From Ilyomonas sp964249755 (lineage in GTDB: Bacteria; Bacteroidota; Bacteroidia; Chitinophagales; Chitinophagaceae), in the NCBI GenBank assembly GCA_964249755.1, contig CAXUDB010000004.1, positions 124,001 through 188,000 on the forward strand: a stretch of 64,000 nucleotides of DNA, in the 5' to 3' direction. The translations under genes were made by a program, and so were the position numbers. Of the stretch, positions 53,401 through 61,757 are shown piece by piece. The first letter of the stretch is position 1; every line of letters starts with the position of its first letter. The notes beneath the pieces are model-generated. The model was not told the DNA's origin and did no database searches. It saw nothing but the letters and a program-made list of their open reading frames with translations.

Positions 53401-53854
53401 CAGCGATTACGCAGATGTAAAGCTGGAAGATATCTTTTCAAAAGATAAATTAAAAGGAGCGCAGGTATTTACCTGCAACCAATTTGCTTCGGGAATTCTA
53501 TACAATAACGGAAATGACCGTTTTGAATTTCAGCCTTTTCCACCCGAAGCGCAGGTGTCCAAAATTTACGGAGCGGTAACAGATGATTTTGATGGTGATG
53601 GCAAACAAGACATCCTGATTGCCGGCAATTTTTTCTCTTACAAAACGCAGTTGGGAAAAGATGATGCAAGTCTTGGTTTACTGTTAAAAGGAACAGGCAA
53701 CAGGACATTAAAACCCATTGCACCTTATGAAAGTGGCTGCTATATAGATGGTGATGTGCGGGCGATAACTGAAATAAAAAGACCAAAAGAAAGTTTGCTG
53801 ATTATTGGCAAAAACGGCGATAAAGTACAGGTTTTAAAATGGAAGTCTGAATGA
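50471..53854 (+). CDS. Giant FG-GAP/VCBS repeat protein with ASPIC/UnbV domain
   Basis: A 1127-residue secreted protein of the CRTAC1 type. Signal ends near MQTVAQQ. Seven FG-GAP calcium motifs (DFNNDGLPD, DVNGDGLMD, DYDKDGDLD, DINGDGWPD, DYNNDGRPD, DFDNDGWKD, DLDNDGALD) form a first propeller. The ASPIC/UnbV domain follows at about 525-615 (KLRLVGEGMNTHAYGAKAEI, LLFGLSQNTLISEIKITWTDG), then a second set of six (DINGDGLED, DANKDGFPD, DFDNDGYPD, DVDGDGKTD, DFDNDGIID, DFDGDGKQD). Such proteins are repeatedly next to SusCD or haloperoxidase genes in Bacteroidota, but their biochemical role is unknown; ligand or carbohydrate binding is inferred. It overlaps the haloperoxidase gene by four bases (ATGA). 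No T9SS domain. Confidence 0.9.
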   Translation: MRKRFPDWLFLTVFSLGCCMQTVAQQSAQPPLFSLFTAKQTGVSFLNNIKEDDSLNVLRYEYLYNGAGVGIGDFNNDGLPDIFFSSNTSSDKLFINKGNFTFEDITSEAHVAGNGTWSTGVSIADVNGDGLMDIYVCHSGKFSDPNKLCNELFINQGLKNGIPVFKELAKEYGLDAPGTQSTQAAFFDYDKDGDLDMFLLNHSNNTYDPFINTSRLRAKPDLHFGNRLFRNDADAKGNIHYTDVTLTSGIINNALNFGLSVTISDINGDGWPDIYTTSDYTEKDCYYVNNHDGTFTESLQKSFAHISKYSMGADIADYNNDGRPDVFTLDMLPEDNHRQKLLKGPDDYDQYHLLVDSGFYYQQMRNMLQVNEGVDGKGNVRFSEIGQLAGVSNTDWSWSGLLADFDNDGWKDLFVSNGYLRDFTNMDFLKFAVADAKVAAAKQGNQNFQTYNLVQQMPSNKLSNYIFQNNHDLTFNNKTKDWGLYKPTVSNAAAYADLDNDGALDLIVCNNNEPALLYRNNQNELSHNHYIKLRLVGEGMNTHAYGAKAEITTPDKGTQYQELYPVRGYQSTVSQELLFGLSQNTLISEIKITWTDGKETVLKDVKADETITIKQNEAQKIEPARTVSKKIFEDVSAVTGLNFVHKPNDFIDFKSEPLLPYQLSKQGPALAKGDINGDGLEDVFLGGDINQSSVLYLQDKDGRFRVSPSQPWAADSACENVNAVFFDANKDGFPDLYVVSGGNVYEDNSPEYQDRLYINDGKGNFTRATDALPSMLSSKCAVAVGDFDNDGYPDLFVGGRGVSGSFPLASKSYLLHNDSKEGNIRFSDVTDAVSPALRLPGMVTAASFSDIHNNHFPVLLVAGDWMPVLLFDNHNGKLEDISAKAGLSNLNGMWSSITASDVDGDGKTDFILGNCGYNNQFKASEKEPVTMYAADFDNDGIIDPIVCYYINGTSYPMASKDELLDEIPSLKKRFIKYSDYADVKLEDIFSKDKLKGAQVFTCNQFASGILYNNGNDRFEFQPFPPEAQVSKIYGAVTDDFDGDGKQDILIAGNFFSYKTQLGKDDASLGLLLKGTGNRTLKPIAPYESGCYIDGDVRAITEIKRPKESLLIIGKNGDKVQVLKWKSE

Positions 53855-55167
53855 AGAGGCTAAGCTTTGTTATAGCGACTTTATTGTTGTGCTGTCATAG
53901 TATAGCACAATCAGCAAACTGGAACGAAGAGGCAACGCCTTTGCATCGCTCCGAGAAAGCCTTAACGGATGTGATTGTGCACGATGTTTTTTCGCCACCT
54001 GTGGCAAGTCGTATTTACGTTTATGCAAACATAGCTGCCTATGAAGTGCTTTCTCACTCATATGCGGGTTATGTGTCTTTGCAAACACAACTGCCTTCCT
54101 TTCCTGCCATTCCATCACCTTCAAAAAACATCTCATCTTCATTGGCATCTGTATATTCTTTCTTAACTGTGGGCAAACAACTGGTGTTCTCAGATTCGGC
54201 AATGCTGGATTCTCTCACTTATATTCTAAAATGGTATGATGATAAAAAATTAAATCCTGTTATTTACGCCAATTCGGTGGAATACGGTAAGCAGGTAGCA
54301 GACAGCATCATCCGTTGGGCAGCCAAAGACCATTACAGGGAAACGCGCAGCATACGACGTTATACTTACTTAAAGCAGGAAGGAAAATGGAGCCCCACGC
54401 CACCCGGCTATTTTGCTGCTGTAGAGCCTTACTGGAGCCGGATCAGGTGTCTGGCTATGGATTCATCCGGCCAGTTCAAACCAAAGCCGCCAGTGGCGTT
54501 CAGCAAAGATTCCACCAGTCGTTTTTATAAAGAAGCTTATGAAGTATATGATAGCGGAAACCACCTGTCGAAAGAACAAAAAGCAATAGCCGGCTTTTGG
54601 GATTGTAACCCGTTTAATCTGAACACAAGCGGACACTTAAATTTTGCCTCCAAAAAGATTTCGCCCGGCGGGCATTGGATAAACATCACAGGACTTGCGT
54701 GCCGGCAAGCGAACAGCAACTTCATAAAATCATCCTGCGCGTATACACTTGTTTCCATAGCCTTGTTTGATGGCTTCATCAGTTGCTGGGACGAGAAATA
54801 TCGCAGCAATACTATTCGGCCCGAAACATTCATCAATAAATATATTGATGAAGCCTGGCGACCTTTATTGCAAACACCGCCTTTCCCTGAATATACCAGC
54901 GGGCATAGTGTAATTTCTAACGCAGCCGCTGTTGTACTAACTAAGTTATTTGGTAACAACTTTTCTTACAACGATAACACGGAAACAGAATTCGATTTGC
55001 CGGTCCGGCATTTTCATTCATTTATGGAAGCTGCAAATGAAGCTGCGATTTCAAGATTGTATGGCGGCATTCATTACCGCACATCTATTGTTAACGGGCA
55101 GGACGAAGGTTATAAAGTTGGTGAGCGGGTAATACAAAAAATCAGGCTTACAAAAGATAAAAACTAA
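53851..55167 (+). CDS. Vanadium-dependent haloperoxidase (PAP2 superfamily)
   Basis: A 438-residue secreted enzyme; signal MKRLSFVIATLLLCCHSIAQ. It belongs to the vanadate haloperoxidase / PAP2 phosphatase fold. The vanadate-binding set Kx6RP, (P/T)SGH and SRx5H is complete: K316 and R323-P324 in DEKYRSNTIRP, S350-G351-H352 in YTSGHS, and S401-R402 with H408 in SRLYGGIHYR. Haloperoxidases oxidise halide with H2O2 to hypohalite; bacterial members may instead be phosphatases, and residues here cannot decide. Translational overlap with the UnbV gene ties the two together. It lies 106 bases before the beta-galactosidase gene. Confidence 0.9.
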   Translation: MKRLSFVIATLLLCCHSIAQSANWNEEATPLHRSEKALTDVIVHDVFSPPVASRIYVYANIAAYEVLSHSYAGYVSLQTQLPSFPAIPSPSKNISSSLASVYSFLTVGKQLVFSDSAMLDSLTYILKWYDDKKLNPVIYANSVEYGKQVADSIIRWAAKDHYRETRSIRRYTYLKQEGKWSPTPPGYFAAVEPYWSRIRCLAMDSSGQFKPKPPVAFSKDSTSRFYKEAYEVYDSGNHLSKEQKAIAGFWDCNPFNLNTSGHLNFASKKISPGGHWINITGLACRQANSNFIKSSCAYTLVSIALFDGFISCWDEKYRSNTIRPETFINKYIDEAWRPLLQTPPFPEYTSGHSVISNAAAVVLTKLFGNNFSYNDNTETEFDLPVRHFHSFMEAANEAAISRLYGGIHYRTSIVNGQDEGYKVGERVIQKIRLTKDKN

Positions 55168-55273
55168 TTGCAGGTAGAAGCCAAACGAATTTATTAATCA
55201 GGCTATCCTATTAACGTTGCTTTGTAATCAATATAATCATACACCTTTTTATTCCGGAGTTCCGGCTGCTGTT

Positions 55274-57133
55274 ATGATAAGAATATTCCTACTTTATCTT
55301 CTGCTCACCACATGTGCAGGCGTATCGTTTGCACAGGCAAAACATACGTTTGCCATAAAAGATGGCAACTTTTTATACGACAATAAACCCATTCATATAT
55401 ACTCCGGCGAAATGCATTATGCAAGAGTTCCTGAAGCTTACTGGCGGCAGCGTTTGCAGATGATAAAGGCAATGGGATTAAACACCGTGTGCACCTATGT
55501 ATTTTGGAATTATCATGAAACCTCGCCGGGCGTCTGGGATTTTACATCCGGCAATAGGAACCTATCCGAGTTCATAAAAACAGCAGGAGAAGAAGGACTT
55601 ATGGTTATCTTACGACCCGGCCCTTATGCCTGTGCTGAATGGGAGTATGGTGGCTATCCGTGGTGGTTGCAAAAAAACAAATCACTGGTGATTCGTTCCT
55701 TCAATCAACCCTTTTTAGATTCATGCAAAACATACATCAATAAGCTGGCAGAACAGGTTAGAGGTTTACAGATCACGAAAGGCGGACCTATCATCATGGT
55801 GCAGGCTGAGAACGAATTTGGCTCTTATGTAGTGCAGCAAAAACACATTTCTTCAGAAGATCATAAAAAATACAGTGCTGCCATTGAACATCAGCTTACA
55901 GATGCTGGTTTTGAAGTTCCTTTTTTCACTTCTGATGCCAGCTCTTTATTTAAAGAAGGAACGGTTGCCGGTGCTTTGCCAACCGCTAATGGTGAAAGTG
56001 ATATTGTAAAGCTAAAGAAAGCGGTGAACGAATACCACAGCGGAATGGGACCTTATATGGTGGGAGAGTATTATCCGGGCTGGTTAGATCATTGGGCAGA
56101 ACCTTTCCAGAAAGTTGATGCAAAAGAAGTGCTGCTGCAGGTAGAACAATATGTAAAAGACAGTGTTTCGTTTAATTTTTATATGGTTCACGGAGGAACT
56201 AATTTTGGTTTTACAAGCGGTGCGAATTATGATAAAGAACACGACTTGCAGCCGGATATTACAAGCTACGATTATGATGCGCCTATAAGTGAAGCAGGTT
56301 GGGCAACCCCAAAATACACTGCCTTGCGAACCTTGTTGATGCAATCTGTTCCGTACAAGGTGCCACCGGTTCCGCTACCACCGCCCGTTATTACAATTCC
56401 TTCTGTCAGGCTAACGAAAACTGTTGATTTATTTACTATTGTAAATCAAATAAAACCTGTTGTTTGCGATACGCCTCAAACGTTTGAAGATTTGAACCAG
56501 GGATATGGCTATGTATTATACCGTAAATCTTTTCAGGAGCCGGCAAATGGAAAATTAGAAATAAAAGGATTGCGCGATTATGCACTCGTTTATATAAACA
56601 AAAAAAGAGTGGCTCAGCTAAGCCGCACCAGCAATACCTATTCGTGCAACATTACCATTCCTGCCAATGGTATATTAGATATCCTGGTCGAAAATATGGG
56701 ACGTATTAACTATGGCGAAAGAATCACTGACAACCTGAAAGGCATGATCGCTCCTATTACCATTAATGATGCGGAAGTAAAAGGCAACTGGAAAATGTAT
56801 AAACTTCCGATGGATAAAGAGCCTGGTGTAAAAACCTATAGCAGCAACTATATAAACGAGCATCCGGTTATTTACAATGGTTCTTTTACGCTTGCAAAAA
56901 CAGGCGATACCTTTTTAGACATGCAACAATGGGGCAAAGGAATTGTTTTTATAAACGGTTATCATCTCGGAAGGTATTGGGCTGCCGGGCCACAGCAAAC
57001 TTTATATGTACCCGGCTGCTGGCTAAAGAAAGGAATAAACACCATCACCATTTTTGAACAGCTCAATGAAACACAACAACAGGATATTCATTCTCTTGCA
57101 AAGCCGGTATTGGATGTGCTGAAAAATAAATGA
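55274..57133 (+). CDS. GH35 beta-galactosidase, secreted
   Basis: A 619-residue glycoside hydrolase that removes terminal beta-galactose. Signal MIRIFLLYLLLTTCAGVSFAQ; (beta/alpha)8 domain with GEMHYARVPEAYWRQRLQMIKAMGLNT, YVFWNYHE and RPGPYACAEWEYGG; acid/base E181 in QAENEFGSY; nucleophile E265 in MVGEYYPGWLDHW; then PxxxYDYDAPISEAG. C-terminal jelly-roll domains follow (FINGYHLGRYWAAGPQQTLYVPG). The frame is open from 55217, but ATG 55274 starts the signal. It is the last gene of the SusCD/oxidase locus and the only clear sugar-cleaving enzyme in it. A strong hairpin lies about 150 bases downstream. Confidence 0.93.
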   Translation: MIRIFLLYLLLTTCAGVSFAQAKHTFAIKDGNFLYDNKPIHIYSGEMHYARVPEAYWRQRLQMIKAMGLNTVCTYVFWNYHETSPGVWDFTSGNRNLSEFIKTAGEEGLMVILRPGPYACAEWEYGGYPWWLQKNKSLVIRSFNQPFLDSCKTYINKLAEQVRGLQITKGGPIIMVQAENEFGSYVVQQKHISSEDHKKYSAAIEHQLTDAGFEVPFFTSDASSLFKEGTVAGALPTANGESDIVKLKKAVNEYHSGMGPYMVGEYYPGWLDHWAEPFQKVDAKEVLLQVEQYVKDSVSFNFYMVHGGTNFGFTSGANYDKEHDLQPDITSYDYDAPISEAGWATPKYTALRTLLMQSVPYKVPPVPLPPPVITIPSVRLTKTVDLFTIVNQIKPVVCDTPQTFEDLNQGYGYVLYRKSFQEPANGKLEIKGLRDYALVYINKKRVAQLSRTSNTYSCNITIPANGILDILVENMGRINYGERITDNLKGMIAPITINDAEVKGNWKMYKLPMDKEPGVKTYSSNYINEHPVIYNGSFTLAKTGDTFLDMQQWGKGIVFINGYHLGRYWAAGPQQTLYVPGCWLKKGINTITIFEQLNETQQQDIHSLAKPVLDVLKNK

Positions 57134-57284
57134 TTTTCATTTCAAACAATATCTCTTTCCGTTTATCAATCGGGAGTAGTCGAACTGCTCAATAATCATT
57201 TCGATAACAGGTTTTACTGCTTGTTTGTTTTATCAAGATAATCCTGTGGTTCTTTTACCTGCACAGCCATTGTAAGCAACTAGT

Positions 57285-57326
57285 AAAAAGAAAAAGTGCA
57301 TGAAGAATCATGCACTTTTTCTTTTT
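57285..57326. terminator. Bidirectional terminator at the end of the SusCD/oxidase locus
   Basis: Perfect 18-base arms (57285-57302 and 57309-57326) with A- and T-rich outer parts lie between convergent genes. Confidence 0.85.
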
Positions 57327-57393
57327 AAATAGAGATACTAGCCGAAAATAAACAGTCTCATTAACCAATATCTTTCTTGCACTAATGATCTCT

Positions 57394-57813
57394 TTATTTT
57401 TTAAGATTGTAAGTTACAAAAGTGGTATCCTTTTGTGTGCCTGTAGTGCTTACAAGCGTCTGGCGGATTACAAATTCGCTGGACGATAGTTTTGTAATCT
57501 TGGAAGTCAGACCGTCCAACACCAGGGTAGAATCGTTGGTAAGACTGTAGGCAGCCGTATCCTTTGCATTGTTAAGCTGCCAGTACACTTTGCTGTCTGT
57601 CCTGAAGTCCATATAGTCGGCAGTTACCCCTGTATAAGTGCTGTCACCCACCGCAGTGCCTGCCTTATCTGTTACCTTGGAAGTAACACCCCATTTACTC
57701 TGAATCTTAGAAAGCGTGGAAGGATTGGAAGGCTGATTATCGTCATCCTTATCGCAACTTACAGCACCTGCCAGCACAGCGATCAGTATCGCTGAAATAC
57801 GAAATGTTTTCAT
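57394..57813 (-). CDS. Lipocalin-like lipoprotein
   Basis: A 139-residue lipoprotein. Signal with lipobox GAVSC, an acidic linker (DKDDDNQPSNPS), then a small beta-barrel-like unit: LSKIQSKWGVTSK, YMDFRTDSKVYWQLNN, AAYSLTNDSTLVLDG and EFVIRQTLVSTTG. The pattern of W in the first strand and a D-F-x-x-D-G-K-like turn is that of Bacteroidota lipocalin-like (DUF4923/5004-type) lipoproteins; ligand unknown. Monocistronic, with the terminator above at its 3' end. Confidence 0.8.
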   Translation of the reverse strand: MKTFRISAILIAVLAGAVSCDKDDDNQPSNPSTLSKIQSKWGVTSKVTDKAGTAVGDSTYTGVTADYMDFRTDSKVYWQLNNAKDTAAYSLTNDSTLVLDGLTSKITKLSSSEFVIRQTLVSTTGTQKDTTFVTYNLKK

Positions 57814-58154
57814 TGTTTACTTATTTGATTGTTTGTTATTGGACAGAGCTGGATCCAGATGTACGTATGCATATATGAGGAAGCATGAATAAAAAACGTT
57901 GCCTCATCAAACGGTTTTTTCCGGGCTATAACATTTTGTTGGGAATGACGAGGATGCAGAATTTTGAAGGTAGTTGAATTGCTGTGGCAAGGGTATCGCT
58001 CCTGCCAGAGCAGAATAGTAAGCAACACATTTTCTTAAGTATCTTTCTCAAGCTTAGAGTAATAAAATTGGAATAAATTGTGCCTTATCCTACAGCAATC
58101 AGTACTTGCTATAAGCGGCTTTACTTCGGATAAGATAATTATACATCGCTCGTC
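57814..58154. other. Divergent intergenic region
   Basis: It carries the promoters of the lipocalin-like gene (left) and the LMF gene (right). ATGAGG and CCTCAT form a small inverted pair at about 57876-57908, and CTTATCC/GGATAAG another at about 58083-58135. No -7 box fits well. Confidence 0.35.
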
Positions 58155-59708
58155 ATGGAAGCAGCAAACGAAATCAAAAGCAATGATTACGAAACGGCTG
58201 ATTTAGTAACGCCACAGTCTACCTACTGGCTCACGCGCTTCGTCATCCTACGCGGGCTGGGCGTTATATATGCCATCGCTTTCCTTGTTGCCATCAACCA
58301 AATCCTTCCCCTCATCGGTTCCAACGGGCTCACGCCGGTTGAGGTTCAACTGCAAGTCATCAGCCGGTCCCTCGACTCTACGGCGGCAAGTTTCCTGCAC
58401 CTTCCTTCCCTCTTCTGGTTTGCGCACTCCGATGCTACTTTAATTGCCGTTGCATGGGTCGGCTTCCTCTTATCTCTCGTGGTAGTAGCCGGTTACGCCA
58501 ATGCAATTATTATGGGGCTTCTCTGGTTTCTCTACCTGTCGTTTGTTCACGTGGGCGGAGAGTGGTATGGCTATGGCTGGGAAATTCAGCTTACCGAAAC
58601 CGGCTTCCTTGCTATCTTTCTTTGTCCTTTGCTTGATGCGCGTTCCTTCCCACGCTATGCGCCTCCGCTTCCTATCATTATTCTGTTTCGCTGGCTCATC
58701 TGCCGCATCATGCTCGGTGCCGGCCTCATCAAGCTGCGCGGCGATGCCATCTGGCGCAACAGCACTGCACTCTACTATCAGTTCGAGTCGCAACCCATTC
58801 CCGGTCCGCTCAGCCGCTGGTTTCACTTCCTGCCACGTGCTGCCTTGCAGGGTGGTGTCTGGTTCAACTGGCTGGCTGAAATCGCGGCTCCTTTACTCGT
58901 CTTCTGGCCGCGGGTGCTGCGGCACGTTGCCGGTGTTGTCATCATACTCTTCCAGTTCACCATCATTCTCAGTGGCAATCTGTCTTTTCTCAACTGGCTT
59001 ACCATCATTCCCGCACTTGCCTGTTTCGATGATGGCTTTCTCGCTAAGCTTCTCCCTGAAACAATCGTGCGCAAAGCCGAAGCCGCTGCATCGGTTGCCG
59101 GAGAATCAAAAAGGCTAACAACAACAGCCTGGGCAATAACTATCGTCATTGGCGCACTCAGCATTCAGCCTGTCATCAATATGCTGTCGTCCACACAAAT
59201 TATGAACACCTCTTTCGATCCGCTCGATTTGGTCAATACTTATGGTGCCTTCGGAACCGTAGGGCAGGAGCGGGACAATGTTAGATTTGAAGGAACTGCT
59301 GATAACGATTCCACTGATGCTGCGCATTGGAAGCCTTATATCTACAAAGGCTTGCCTGTATTGCTTGATCAAAAACCGCCGCAAATTGCACCCTACCAGT
59401 TGCGGCTCGACTGGCAAATGTGGTTCGCTTCCATGTCCACGCCCGATGAATACCCGTGGACGGTTCACCTCGTCTCAAAGCTCCTGCACAACGATGCCAA
59501 CGTGCTCAGCCTCTTTGCCGCCAATCCTTTTCCTACACAGCCGCCCCGCTATGTGCGTGCCGTTCTGTATCGCTATCGTTTTGCCCCACCCGGCAATCCT
59601 CAACATCTCTGGTGGACGCGCGAGCGCGTATCTCTCTGGCTGCCTCCCCTGGCTGCCGACGATCCGCGCCTGCTCGCTTTTCTGCACAGCGAAGGATGGA
59701 AGCCATAA
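58155..59708 (+). CDS. Lipase maturation factor-like membrane protein
   Basis: A 517-residue multi-pass membrane protein similar to the LMF1/LMF2 family (DUF1222). Marks include TYWLTRFVILRGLGVIYAIAFLVA at the start, LIGSNGLTPV, FVHVGGEWYGYGWEIQLTETGFLAIFLCPLL, ICRIMLGAGLIKLRGDAIWRNSTALYYQFESQPIPGPLSRWFH, and the C-terminal globular part DQKPPQIAPYQLRLDWQMWFAS. In vertebrates LMF1 helps fold lipases in the ER; the bacterial role is unknown. Codons are clearly richer in C than those of its neighbours, so recent transfer is possible. The Met at 58155 is the first in frame. Confidence 0.88.
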   Translation: MEAANEIKSNDYETADLVTPQSTYWLTRFVILRGLGVIYAIAFLVAINQILPLIGSNGLTPVEVQLQVISRSLDSTAASFLHLPSLFWFAHSDATLIAVAWVGFLLSLVVVAGYANAIIMGLLWFLYLSFVHVGGEWYGYGWEIQLTETGFLAIFLCPLLDARSFPRYAPPLPIIILFRWLICRIMLGAGLIKLRGDAIWRNSTALYYQFESQPIPGPLSRWFHFLPRAALQGGVWFNWLAEIAAPLLVFWPRVLRHVAGVVIILFQFTIILSGNLSFLNWLTIIPALACFDDGFLAKLLPETIVRKAEAAASVAGESKRLTTTAWAITIVIGALSIQPVINMLSSTQIMNTSFDPLDLVNTYGAFGTVGQERDNVRFEGTADNDSTDAAHWKPYIYKGLPVLLDQKPPQIAPYQLRLDWQMWFASMSTPDEYPWTVHLVSKLLHNDANVLSLFAANPFPTQPPRYVRAVLYRYRFAPPGNPQHLWWTRERVSLWLPPLAADDPRLLAFLHSEGWKP

Positions 59709-60047
59709 ATATTACCTGTCAGGTTCAACATCGCTTCCTGTCACCAGTATTGCCAAACCCGACAGGATTATAGTAATACAGGAGCATTTCTGCAGAAAGA
59801 AATCAGGTTGGTTTACACGATTCCGGAGTCCTACCCAGAGATGGTGTCAGTGGTCAATTTTTCCTATTCGTATTTATATAGAAAGTGAACAGAGAGCCCC
59901 TCTTTCTAAAAAGTAAAAGCAAGGCAACCTCTTTCCTCTTTTCTGCATTCATAAAAAGAAAAAAAGAGATGCTGCCTAAAACAGGACTGGCAAAAGCGAA
60001 AAGACATCTCTTCCGCACCCATAGAAAAAGAACAAACCAACCATACC
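59709..60047 (+). other. Intergenic region between the LMF and S41 peptidase genes
   Basis: No supported gene and no clear hairpin. The CCTGTCA string recurs at about 59715 and 59739. The promoter of the peptidase gene must lie here, but no good -7 box is seen. Confidence 0.35.
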
Positions 60048-61553
60048 ATGAAGATTGTGATAGCCGTACTCACCTTATGCATTTACCTTCAGGTAACTGC
60101 ACAGCCCGCCGACAGCTTACAAACAAAAATTCTATCTTCTGCAGCCATGCAGGAAGACTTTGCCTACCTGCTCAAACTATTGCAGCAAACGCACCCCGGC
60201 TTATACCGCTACACCTCCAAAGAAGAGGCAAGCGCAAAATGGGATAGCAGCAAAGCCCTGCTGCGAACCCCAATGTCCTTTTACGATTTCTACAAAATCA
60301 TTGCGGCCACCATCGCCGACATCCGTTGCGCCCACACTCAGGCGCTGCCGGTCAGCGACCTCGAGCCATACTTCAACAGCTACATGAAAACCATTCCCTT
60401 CTTTCTCTACCCGGTAGAAGATAAAATAGTTGTCATCCTCAATCTCACCCCCGACACCAGCATCCAGCCTGGCTATGAAGTCCTCAGCATCAACGGAAAA
60501 AGCATCAACGAGATAAAACAAATCGTCACGCGCTACTACTGGGCAGATGGCTTTATCCAGTCATCAAAGAACCAGGTGTTGCAGGGGCAGTGGTTCGATA
60601 TTTTTTATTATTCCTTTGTCGCCCGTCCCGATACGTTTCATATCACGTTCAAAACCCTGACCGGCGATACCATCTCCTACACCACACCGGCGCAAACATT
60701 CGCATCCTCTCTCAAATGGATTAAAAACAATCCCGTCAACCAGCAGATGGATGCCTGGTACGATAAGAAACGGGACAAGCATCCCTGGCGCCTCAGCTTC
60801 CCCGGCGATGTGCCCGCCACCGCCATGCTCCGCTTCGATGGCTTTGGCGGAGAAGGCGCCAATACAGAAGAAGAAGCACAGTCTACCTTCCGCGCGTTTA
60901 TGGACAAATCCCTCAAAGAAATAAAGAAGAAAAACTGCACCAGCCTCATCATAGATGTGCGCAGCAACGGCGGCGGTTGGGACAATCAGGGCATCGAACT
61001 CTTCACGTATTTAATGAAAGGCGATACCGCCGTCCGCTACTACCGGCGCCAGCACGCCATTACCGACAGTTCAGAATTTCTCCGGTTTTCCGATCTCTCT
61101 CCCGAAGAACTAAAAAGCGTAAAAGAAGAGCTCACCCCCGAACCCGATGGCACCTTCACCCTGCGCGAAGACAAAAACCCAACCTTACAACTGCAATCTC
61201 CCAAGCCCAACCGCTTTAAGGGAAATGTATACGTTCTGATGGACGAAAAAACCTTCTCCACCGCTGCCGAGTTCACCGCTGCCGCGCAAGCCAATAAAGA
61301 AGCTGTTTTCGTAGGCGAAGAGTCCGGCGGCTGTTACGAGGGTGGCAATGGCAGCAGCTTCATTCACCTCCGGCTGCCCAACTCCGGCATCGCCATCGGC
61401 ACGCCTCTGGTTTCCTACAACATGAATGTCGGCGAAGTCCTGCAAAAGGGTAGAGGAACCATCCCCGATTATCGCGTATTGTTTACCCTAAATGATATTC
61501 TGCACCATATAGACCCGCAGTTCAACCTTGTAAAAAGCCTCATCCGGAAATAA
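60048..61553 (+). CDS. Secreted S41-family (C-terminal processing-type) peptidase
   Basis: A 501-residue serine peptidase. Signal MKIVIAVLTLCIYLQVTAQ is followed by a helical N-terminal part (YLLKLLQQTHPGLYRYTS) and a weak PDZ-like stretch (PGYEVLSINGKSINEIKQI at about 140-160). The S41 core follows: SLIIDVRSNGGGWDNQGIELFTYL, VYVLMDEKTFSTAAEFTAAAQ with S404 as the likely nucleophile, and VGEESGGCYEGGNGSSFIHLRLPNSGIAIGTPL. It should act in the periplasm or outside the cell; substrate unknown. It stands alone. Confidence 0.9.
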   Translation: MKIVIAVLTLCIYLQVTAQPADSLQTKILSSAAMQEDFAYLLKLLQQTHPGLYRYTSKEEASAKWDSSKALLRTPMSFYDFYKIIAATIADIRCAHTQALPVSDLEPYFNSYMKTIPFFLYPVEDKIVVILNLTPDTSIQPGYEVLSINGKSINEIKQIVTRYYWADGFIQSSKNQVLQGQWFDIFYYSFVARPDTFHITFKTLTGDTISYTTPAQTFASSLKWIKNNPVNQQMDAWYDKKRDKHPWRLSFPGDVPATAMLRFDGFGGEGANTEEEAQSTFRAFMDKSLKEIKKKNCTSLIIDVRSNGGGWDNQGIELFTYLMKGDTAVRYYRRQHAITDSSEFLRFSDLSPEELKSVKEELTPEPDGTFTLREDKNPTLQLQSPKPNRFKGNVYVLMDEKTFSTAAEFTAAAQANKEAVFVGEESGGCYEGGNGSSFIHLRLPNSGIAIGTPLVSYNMNVGEVLQKGRGTIPDYRVLFTLNDILHHIDPQFNLVKSLIRK

Positions 61554-61757
61554 ACAGCAACTTGTTTTCTTTTTAATAAGAATAGACAATAGGTACCAGC
61601 AAAATGGAGAGTATTAATCAACCACTCTCTGTCATTCCGTCCCGAACGGTTTGTAATGTTTACCATCTTTAGCCCTTACTCAAACGCACCTAATTCTTCT
61701 CTCTCCCAAAAGGGTTCTCTTTTTGCAGCCATCCCTTTTTAAAAAATCTCATTACCT

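Noticed and set aside
50471..53854. The UnbV protein as an RNA-binding protein
   Set aside because: This label is a common inherited annotation for such proteins, but the sequence shows a signal peptide and calcium-type FG-GAP motifs, which point to an extracytoplasmic protein.
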